Positions 57,119 through 64,000 of a stretch of 64,000 nucleotides of DNA are shown here, piece after piece (positions within the stretch are counted from its first letter, which is position 1; the number at the start of each line of letters is the position of its first letter). The position numbers and the translations under genes were made by a program. The stretch comes from Adiantum capillus-veneris (Eukaryota; Streptophyta; Polypodiopsida; Polypodiales; Pteridaceae). A model generated the notes under the pieces. It saw only the letters and a list, made by a program, of their open reading frames with translations. It was not told the origin of the DNA and made no database searches. The stretch spans positions 130,591,891 to 130,655,890 of the forward strand of contig CM043947.1 of assembly GCA_014529385.2 (NCBI GenBank), in the 5' to 3' direction.

Positions 57119-59311
57119 CTAATGTGAGCCTCTCCTCTGCGGCCAATGATCCTCCGCAATGTGCAACCTTTGCACTTGCTCTAATCTTAGCTCTCTTTGT
57201 AAGCTTCGGACCTGGTCTTCCAAAACTGGTACGATAGCTCCCTCTTGTTCGGTTCCTGATCTGCTAGCTCTAGGGGTAGACCTGAGTCTAGTGATTGTTC
57301 TTTCTTGGAGCTCGACTCTTTCCCTTAGCTCAATGAGCTCATCCTTAGCCGCCTCCAACTCATCCTCTATCCGCTCCCTTGCTTCCTGTGCACTTGTTAC
57401 TTCTCTTGAAGCCTCGGCTAGTTGGAGTATCAAGCCGTCTCTCTCGTTTACCGCGTCATGGAGTGATGCTTTATGGCTTTCAGATTCAATCAAAGCATTC
57501 TCTAAATTTCTCTGCAACTCCGCTTCCCTTTGTTTGGCTGTCTCAATCTCTACTTCGTTTGCCTTGGACCTTTCTTTTATCTTGCTGAGCAGTTCATGCA
57601 CCATGTGCATGTCTTTTTCATCATCATCTGTCAACTCCAAAGCTCTTTCCGCCACCACCTCCACTGGCTTTGGCTCTTCTAGTACTTTTGGTTCGTCCAA
57701 TTTCTCTTCACTTTCTTTTTTACTCTTTGTCTTTTTCTCCGTCTCTCTCCGTTCATCTTGTTTTTGTAGGGTGATCCCATAAACTGCCTCAAGGGCCTCT
57801 TCTTCGGTGTATCCTATCTCTACCAGATCCTCATAATCATTTCTCTTTTGCTGAACTGGATCTATCTTCTTTTCTTTGGTCTCGGATTCTGGCTTTTCCA
57901 AAACATATGTGTCCACCTCTAATGTGGTCTCTTCCACAATTTTTTCCGTCTTCTTCGGGCTTGGTACATCAGTCATAGAGGGATGTTTGTCCTCAGCTTC
58001 CTTGGCTTTCCCTTTGTCGGCTTGCCCATCTTTCTCTTGAGGCTTAGTAGACCCATCTACTTTCCTTTTCCCCTTGTCGTCTTTTTTCAGCTCAGCTTTT
58101 AATTGTTGTACCTCCTCTTCAGTGTATGGCTCAACAGGTTGCTGCTCCAAAATAGCCTCTGACTCCTCATAAGCTTTAATATATTGATCGTATTGATCAA
58201 TATGTGGCCTGGCCGAGCTAGTTCCGACTTTAGTGGGATCTGGCACCCACTTTTCTTCAAAGTCATCCTTTAGAGCTCTTTCCGCTCTAAACTGCTCCAC
58301 TAATCTTTCCATTCTTGCCGCTTTCTGACTTTTGGTTTGCTTGGGAGCAACCTTCTTCTTTACTTTCTTCTTAAGTGGCTCGTCCACATCCTCTTCAGGT
58401 TCTGAAACTACTTCTAGTTTCCGGCGTGCTCTTGTGGATGCCCTCTTGGATACTTCAGGCTGTTCTTCCTCCTCGTCGGCTTCTCTAAGCCACTCATTCT
58501 GGGAGGGATCCTTTGGCCACTGATCTCTAGCTCCAATAGCTTCATAAGCTATTCTTGTCAGAATTTCCGCTCCTCCTATGTATTTTGGCTTCTCGTTGTG
58601 CATGGCAATTACTTGCTCGTGGATGTGTTGAGCGTAATTCACCTCTTTTGGCATATTGCTCTTTAATGCCCATGTGATGGTGGTCGCAATGGCATGGGGT
58701 GGTGTCGTATACTTTTGCGGTCTTTTACTGCAAACATGAAGAAATTGGTTGTACAGTCGGCAAAGGGTTGCCTCTCTTGGGTCCTTCATATCTCCATAGG
58801 TCGCATTCTGTTTCTTGGGCCCATAGACCTCTATGGCCTCCCTTCTTTCCCTGACCGAGCTCCCTTTGTTGTGCAGCTTCAATGCGTCTGCAATTAGCTG
58901 TGGAGTGATCTGTACTTCTACCTTCTCTCCATCCATGGCTGTCAATGTGGCTTTTCCATCCTTCTGAATGGATGTTGCCAACTCGTACACTCTTCTTGTA
59001 TCCACACCTGATGGTCTCGAGGTGAAGAAGCTATGCAAGTCTGCCCTTTCCAGGTACCTACTGATGTCTTCTGACCTGCTATAATCTACCAATTCCTGTG
59101 GGATCATCGGTACATCCACCGCTTGCCCTTGAGGATCTCTGAAAGTCCCCTGGTAGATCTTTATTCCCTCTTTCTCCAATACTGCTTCCTCCACCCAAGT
59201 TTTGGTTGGCTTGAGGGTTTCTGCTGGAATGTCAAATGGTTCCGCTTCTGCAATAGCATCTTTGATTGTCGGTCTTTTTCTCTTCGTTGCCGATGACTTG
59301 GTGGAATCCAT
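57119..59311 (-). CDS. 730-residue charged coiled-coil ORF in env position of the gypsy-like element
   Basis: Starts MDSTKSSATKRKRPTIKDA. Residues 60-260 are globular: SRYLERADLHSFFTSRPSGV, RRVYELATSIQKDG and VQITPQLIADALKLHNKG, a pattern resembling the 'putative plant transposon protein' domain of Athila-type elements (weak resemblance, from memory). The middle (260-560) is Lys/Glu-rich and low complexity; 570-720 is a clear heptad-type coiled coil. It lies between pol and the 3' LTR, where Athila/Tat-like gypsy elements carry an extra ORF. Uninterrupted over 2.2 kb, which argues for a young copy. Function unknown. Confidence 0.65.
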   Translation of the reverse strand: MDSTKSSATKRKRPTIKDAIAEAEPFDIPAETLKPTKTWVEEAVLEKEGIKIYQGTFRDPQGQAVDVPMIPQELVDYSRSEDISRYLERADLHSFFTSRPSGVDTRRVYELATSIQKDGKATLTAMDGEKVEVQITPQLIADALKLHNKGSSVRERREAIEVYGPKKQNATYGDMKDPREATLCRLYNQFLHVCSKRPQKYTTPPHAIATTITWALKSNMPKEVNYAQHIHEQVIAMHNEKPKYIGGAEILTRIAYEAIGARDQWPKDPSQNEWLREADEEEEQPEVSKRASTRARRKLEVVSEPEEDVDEPLKKKVKKKVAPKQTKSQKAARMERLVEQFRAERALKDDFEEKWVPDPTKVGTSSARPHIDQYDQYIKAYEESEAILEQQPVEPYTEEEVQQLKAELKKDDKGKRKVDGSTKPQEKDGQADKGKAKEAEDKHPSMTDVPSPKKTEKIVEETTLEVDTYVLEKPESETKEKKIDPVQQKRNDYEDLVEIGYTEEEALEAVYGITLQKQDERRETEKKTKSKKESEEKLDEPKVLEEPKPVEVVAERALELTDDDEKDMHMVHELLSKIKERSKANEVEIETAKQREAELQRNLENALIESESHKASLHDAVNERDGLILQLAEASREVTSAQEARERIEDELEAAKDELIELRERVELQERTITRLRSTPRASRSGTEQEGAIVPVLEDQVRSLQRELRLEQVQRLHIAEDHWPQRRGSH

Positions 59312-62123
59312 GGATCCTGTAACTCCAATTTCAGAAGTTAGCGTCTTTTTAGTACTGAAAGCCGAAATGAAGCTTTTAACTATCCAAATGACTTGAAAAT
59401 TGAAACATGAGCTATTCAGGGCCTAAGGATGCAAGGTAGGTGAAAAAATATGCAAAATGGGCTCAAAATCATGCTGGAGACATCATACGCGTATGATGTC
59501 TTTTGTGTCAAAATGACTTCATATTGGTTGTGCTTGTAGCTGATAGTGTATACATGATTATCATATGCTTGGATTTGAGTTTGGATCCCATTTGGTCAAG
59601 TTTTGGCCAATTTAGTCCAGTTCCGGCTCTTGGCAAAATTTGAAAGGGAATTGGATTTTATGATCCAAATTAGATAAAACTTGGTGGTTCACTTTCAAAT
59701 GGCATGTAGATCACTTCTGTTTGGTGGTTGAAGCCCTGAGGTGCCAAAATCACATAGTGAGACATCATACGCATATGATGTCTTTTAGTGTATTTTTGGA
59801 CCAAATTTCTCTATAAGCTTGGATTTGTCTTTAGATAGGCTTATTCAGTGGATTTATGAAGTTTGGATAGATTTTGGGCTAAAATGGCTCTAGAGACATC
59901 ATACGCGTATGATGTCTTTTTCATCAATTTTGCATGGGATTGGTTCTGTGGACTCCCCATGTACTAGTGAAGGACTGTTCCTACTCCAATCTTAGTTTGG
60001 ACTTGAGTATGTTGGATTTGGGCCAAAAATAGGCTTTAGGTGAAGGATTTTCCCTCAATTGGGCTAATGGGGTGATCCTCTTGACCAAATGGTTCCAAAT
60101 TTCATATGTAGCATGTATTAGATATATATAATAGATGTATGATGACAAATGAGCAGTTTTGGCTCTGTAAGTGCAAATAGACATTATACGCGTATGATAT
60201 CTTTTGTGTCAAAATGGTGCTTTTTGGTTCCAGATAGCTTGTAGATGTGTTTAACAACAATCCTACAAAGTTTCAATGAGTTTGGAGTTATTTTGACAAA
60301 ATCAGGACCAAAAATCAATTTTATGGCCTACTTTGCATCTTTTTGGTTTTCCTTGGGTTTTCTAACTCCAATTCTCATGATACTTGGTTCATAGGATGTG
60401 ATTAACATGTGGAATGAGGCTATGCACTCAAATGTTGAAATGGATGTGAAATTCATGCTGTGAGACATCATACGCGTATGATGTCTTTTCTTGAAATGTT
60501 GGTCTTTTTGTGCAAAGAATGCTTTGTGCTAGTGCCCTAAGCCCTGCTAACTAGTTTTCAACTTAAAAAGTCATCAGTTTAGCTAAAAAGCCCCCTTATA
60601 GGCATTTCAGTCTCCGAAGTCGTCTTTTTGCCTTGGAGTTGAATTTCTTCAACTTTTCTTCTCGAGAGTTGCATTTCCAGCTCATTGGATATGTTGTGAA
60701 GCCATCTATTTGGTTGAACTTGACTTTGGCTCCCCGTTCTCCATCTTTCTCCCTTTGGTTGCCCGAAAGCGTCTTTTTCACCATCGGTAAGTGAATCAGC
60801 TTTCTTTTCGGTTTTGCTTGCAAACATAAGTCATCGATAGTTACTTGAAGCTGCTTGTGAAGTTTCATTTCATTCGGTCGTCAATTTCAGCCGTTATGCC
60901 AAAATGACGCTTTGTGTGTCCGCAGCCAAATCGGTTGTTCCGACCTACTTTTTGTGATTCAAACTTGGAGATATTCTATGGTTGCATTGTCCTTGATGTG
61001 GTTGAACTTCCTGTGAAGTTTCGTGTTGTTTCGACAACTTTTTCCTGTTTGCCTCTTGTAGGCTCTGTTGACCTAGGGTTTTTCCAGTCGTTCTTTCTTG
61101 AGCTTTGAGTGTTAAAAACCCATCTTCTATACTAGGGTAACCCACCTATAAGTTCTTGCAAGGTTTGGTTAAGCAGTTGTGCCACTACCTAGCATTCTAC
61201 CTCATTCCCCGTCTGCTCTTGTTTCTTGGTTTTGGTCAGTTTTCGCGACAAAAGTTAATGATAAGTATCAAAAGCTTATGGCAACGAGTCTACCTCTCAT
61301 GTCTGGTGTCCTCTGAGCTCTCCTGGAAGTCGTAGAAGGTCGTAGAAGGTCTGTGCTCCTGTGGCTCTCTGCTCTTCTCCAAGAAGGTAATAGTGTGAAT
61401 GAGCTTGAAAGTGATGTGAAAAATACTTAACTTCGGACTTCCCGGTTCACTTGCCACCAAATTTGTCATGTGCTCCTATCTCGTTGTGAGATGCGCTTTA
61501 GGATCTGAAATTTCCCAAATCGGACTCCGTTTGACCTGTTTTCTTAGAATTCCGTCCACTTGCCAAAATTCTGCCGTTTCGGACTTTCCGCAACTTTTTC
61601 AGAATTGTACCCAATTTTTACCATGGGTTGCCCTTGTCATTAGGACCATCACCGTCTATTCTTTTCTTTTTTCCGATCTCATTTCACCTGCTTTTTTCTT
61701 ATTTTTCTTTTACTTTTATTAAGAAAATCATAAAAAATAAAGGAAAATAGCAAATTGAAGCCAAAAATTTCCAAACATACACAATAAATAGCTGGTAACC
61801 TTGTGTATATGAATATACACTTATTTGTGATTTCTGGACTTGGATTATCACTTTTTAGCTCCAAAAACACTCTTATTTAGTGATATTTACACGTCTAGAG
61901 ACCCAAATTCATCATTTGATCTCTTCTTGTTGCAAAACAAGGTATATAAGGGCATAAATATTATCAATATCCGCAATCAAACATAAAAATTGCAAAATCA
62001 TGTAAGACACTGCCCTTGTAATATAATTTTTTGTTTTTCTTTGTTTTTGTCGCTTGTAGCTGCTTTGTAGCTCCTGTATACCTGTATACCTCCCCCCCTC
62101 CTAGTTTGAGTCCTCCCGGACGA
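59312..62123. other. Non-coding stretch between pol and the env-position ORF
   Basis: No sustained ORF. It carries five copies of a 24-bp palindrome (59478-60486) and AT-rich DNA. A downstream promoter for the 59311 ORF could lie here, but no clear TATA box can be assigned. Confidence 0.5.
59478..60486. repeat. Five dispersed copies of a 24-bp palindrome
   Basis: Half-site AGACATCATACG followed at once by its reverse complement, at 59478-59501, 59760-59783 (one central change), 59894-59917, 60179-60202 (two changes) and 60463-60486. Spacings are 282, 134, 285 and 284 bp. TTTTGTGTCAAAATG follows two copies, so a longer, diverged 284-bp unit may underlie them. Confidence 0.95.
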
Positions 62124-64000
62124 CTATGAAGTGTCTGTGGGCGAAGCATTGTAGTTGTTTTGGTCATAAGTTCCCAATGCAATTGTAGAGCGATGATACA
62201 ACAGTCTTTCCAATAAAGCTGCTCTTTGTTTGATTGAAGGATTGGTGGTCGGGTTTTGGGTTGGTTTTTGCACTTCGGTAGTAGAATCAGTAGATGGATT
62301 CTTCTTTACCTTGTTGTTCTTTTTCACAATCCAAATCTGCTTCCACTTCGCTTGTGCTTGCCAAAAACTCTTTGCGACCCAAACCTGCTTTGTTCTTTGT
62401 GTTGATTTCCTCGCCTTGAAATACCTAGGATTTTCCGTGGATTGTACTGAAGGGAGTTCCTGTTTACAAATCCTTGGGATCCAAATTTGCTTGCTATAGC
62501 TTTGTGTCGTCATGAACTTCTTTGGAATCCAGATCTGTTTCACTGTCCTTGATTGTCTGGAATCACTCCGTTGTCTGGTATTGAAGACTCTGTTTTCCAC
62601 CTTTGTGTTCTCTGGCACAACCTTTTTTGGTCTCCATACCAACTTTGACTCCGTTTTTTCCCAAGGTTGAGCTGTTATATTATTGCTTGTCTTCCTTATC
62701 CAATGTTGAGAGTTCCTCGTCGAAGAGCAATCCAGTTGTATAGAAACTTTTGGTTGCCATTGCTTCTTCTTTTTCTCTGGTTGTTGTTTACCTTTGTTCT
62801 TGGATTCTTCCTTTGGAGTTGGCTCTGCTCCTTTGGTGAACTTAACTGATTGACTTTCATCTTCGTATTTGATAAGCACTGATTTAGAACTCCAGTCAAT
62901 CATTGCATTGTATTGCTTCTGCCATGGTTGTCCTAGCAATAATGGATGTTGTGTAGCTTGGTCTTCAACCACGTAAAACATATGAGGATACACATACTGG
63001 TTAATCTGTATATGTAAAACTGTGCATCCGACAGTTTTGATTGAATTCTCAGAGTAACTCTTTAACTCTTGCTTGGCAGTTTGTAATTTAGTGTCATTTG
63101 TCAATTGTCTATACAAACTGAGTGAAAGTAGGTTAGTTTGAGCTCCTGAATCCAATAGTGCTCTGGCTTTGATTTGGTTGGTTCCTACTTTACATTCAAT
63201 GATGGGTTCTTCTTTGTCATTATCCATTTCTGTTATACTGACTGCGTTTATTCGTATTGCTCCTTCCTTGCACTGTTTCTGACGCAGTAGTCTTCTTTTA
63301 TCCATTCTTTCCTTCGCCTCAGCTTGTGCTTCCTCCACAATCTTTTTCTTTTTCTGGACACGCAACTTTTCTTGATGTATTTTGAGAAGCATGTCTTGGG
63401 TTAGTGGCAAAAGATACTTTTTCACTCTGCATCCACTAATCCAATTGGGCATTTCTTCTCCGTCTAATGTAGCAAGCTTGACAGCTCCACTTGGTGATAG
63501 ATCTTTAATCACCAGAGGTCCCATCCCTTGCTTTTTAAGCTTCTTAGCATGCTGTTTCAGAGTGTAAACTAGGACATAGTCCCCAACCTTAAACTCTTTA
63601 GTCCGCACATGCTTATCAAAAAATTCCTTTTGTCGCCTTTTTTGAGCGTAGATAGAAGCTGCTGCTTTTAGGCGAAGCTCGTCTAGCTTTTCCAGGTCAT
63701 CTATTCTATCAGAAAGCTCGTGCCCTGTCCACTCTAGATCCTTAGCCACCCTTAAGGTTGAAATCAAGAATTCTATTGGTAGGATAGCATTTAGCCCAAA
63801 AACCATGTTATATGGGGTCGTTCCTATTGATGTTTTATATGCTACCCTATATGCCCATAATGTTGAATGCAACTTCTGGTCCCAGTCAGTTCTCGACTCA
63901 GATACAATCTTCGTAAGGACCGTGCATATGGTTTTGTTTGTTGCTTCAGCTTGTCCGTTTGCTTGTGGATGATACGGGGCTGATTTCCTATGGATTACCA
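62124..64000 (-). CDS. Gypsy pol C-terminus: integrase followed by aspartic protease, partial
   Basis: The frame is open from the right edge to 62124. It begins within the integrase core (SAPYHPQANGQAEATNKTI, then WAYRVAYKTSIGTTPYNMVF), then the integrase C-terminal region (FKVGDYVLVYTLK; GPLVIKDLSPSGAVKLATLD). After a Lys-rich linker comes a retropepsin-like domain: ARALLDSGAQTNLLSLSLYR (D-S-G-A about residue 241 from the TTG at 63872) and HPLLLGQPWQKQYNAMIDW. The tail has five K-x-x-W motifs (KLVWRPKK, KQIWIPKK, KQIWIPRI, KQVWVAKS, KQIWIVKK). Known gypsy order is protease, RT, RNase H, integrase, so a protease after the integrase is unusual. Confidence 0.85.
   Translation of the reverse strand, partial: VIHRKSAPYHPQANGQAEATNKTICTVLTKIVSESRTDWDQKLHSTLWAYRVAYKTSIGTTPYNMVFGLNAILPIEFLISTLRVAKDLEWTGHELSDRIDDLEKLDELRLKAAASIYAQKRRQKEFFDKHVRTKEFKVGDYVLVYTLKQHAKKLKKQGMGPLVIKDLSPSGAVKLATLDGEEMPNWISGCRVKKYLLPLTQDMLLKIHQEKLRVQKKKKIVEEAQAEAKERMDKRRLLRQKQCKEGAIRINAVSITEMDNDKEEPIIECKVGTNQIKARALLDSGAQTNLLSLSLYRQLTNDTKLQTAKQELKSYSENSIKTVGCTVLHIQINQYVYPHMFYVVEDQATQHPLLLGQPWQKQYNAMIDWSSKSVLIKYEDESQSVKFTKGAEPTPKEESKNKGKQQPEKKKKQWQPKVSIQLDCSSTRNSQHWIRKTSNNITAQPWEKTESKLVWRPKKVVPENTKVENRVFNTRQRSDSRQSRTVKQIWIPKKFMTTQSYSKQIWIPRICKQELPSVQSTENPRYFKARKSTQRTKQVWVAKSFWQAQAKWKQIWIVKKNNKVKKNPSTDSTTEVQKPTQNPTTNPSIKQRAALLERLLYHRSTIALGTYDQNNYNASPTDTS

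Larger units (their letters stand above)
55056..64000 (-). mobile_element. Large Ty3/gypsy-like element, 5' part outside window
   Basis: In minus order: pol end with integrase then protease (64000-62124), a 2.8-kb non-coding stretch, a long charged ORF series (59311-56036), polypurine tract (56001-55986, CGCGGAAGGGGGGGAG), and LTR 55985-55056. Its insertion point interrupts the copia element right after the pol stop codon; GAAGT (55051-55055) is the candidate target duplication, checkable only beyond the window. Confidence 0.8.

Noticed and set aside
57159-57782. 207-residue plus ORF, Ser-rich
   Set aside because: Shadow of the Glu/Lys-rich coiled-coil frame on the minus strand.
1-64000. tRNA or rRNA genes
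   Set aside because: No convincing tRNA arms or rRNA segments were noticed by eye; the TGGTATCAGAGC sites are primer-binding sites next to LTRs, not tRNA genes.

Overview
The window looks like repeat-rich nuclear DNA of a land plant, probably a seed-free one (fern, lycophyte or bryophyte). Evidence: several retroelement primer-binding sites (TGGTATCAGAGC-type) complementary to the plant initiator-methionine tRNA; spliceosomal introns; Ty1/copia, Ty3/gypsy, LINE and hAT proteins of plant type; an FCP1-like phosphatase of the plant 'DLNGLL' form; long CT, GT and TA microsatellites. The species cannot be fixed from sequence alone. Most of the window is nested transposable elements.

Layout. 1-3720 (minus): the 3' part of an FCP1/NIF-like HAD phosphatase gene and a multi-exon coiled-coil/RING gene with a minisatellite intron. 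4018-8020 (plus): a 5'-truncated, decayed LINE ending in a (TC)n tract and split by a 452-bp fold-back element. 8.0-12.0 kb: no convincing gene. 12.0-19.5 kb: non-coding repeat blocks stacked as nested palindromes and direct copies. 19.6-26.1 kb: retroelement debris (a 469-bp LTR with PBS, a gypsy integrase remnant with LTR). 27.4-30.7 kb (minus): a multi-exon gene or pseudogene with a ParB-like DGNHR motif.

32209-48674 is one LTR element with very short LTRs (124 and 136 bp) and a matching 5-bp target-site duplication, TAAAT. Nested inside it are (a) a complete non-coding LTR element at 32439-35382, with 493/488-bp LTRs and a GAAGG duplication, and (b) an 8.0-kb hAT-type DNA element at 39196-47235.

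The hAT-type element is the most interesting object. Its ends carry CAGRGATTT-type inverted repeats and GC-rich subterminal repeats. About 225-250 bp inside each end is an inward-facing TATA box, followed by a long tandem-repeat leader. The left promoter faces a decayed BED/DUF659/hATC transposase. The right promoter faces an apparently intact protein kinase (HND and DRG motifs), followed on the same strand by an intact coiled-coil RING-H2 protein. A signalling/ubiquitin-type gene pair thus appears to ride inside a DNA transposon, with intact cargo and a dead transposase.

48.7-55.06 kb holds a minus copia gag/protease fragment, a plus LINE reverse-transcriptase fragment, and a Tork-like copia with 5' LTR, PBS, gag and pol broken by stops and frameshifts. 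At 55056 it is cut by a large minus-strand gypsy-like element running off the right edge: a 930-bp LTR, a long charged coiled-coil ORF in env position, a non-coding stretch with five copies of a 24-bp palindrome, and a pol end in which an aspartic protease lies C-terminal to the integrase, the reverse of the usual order.
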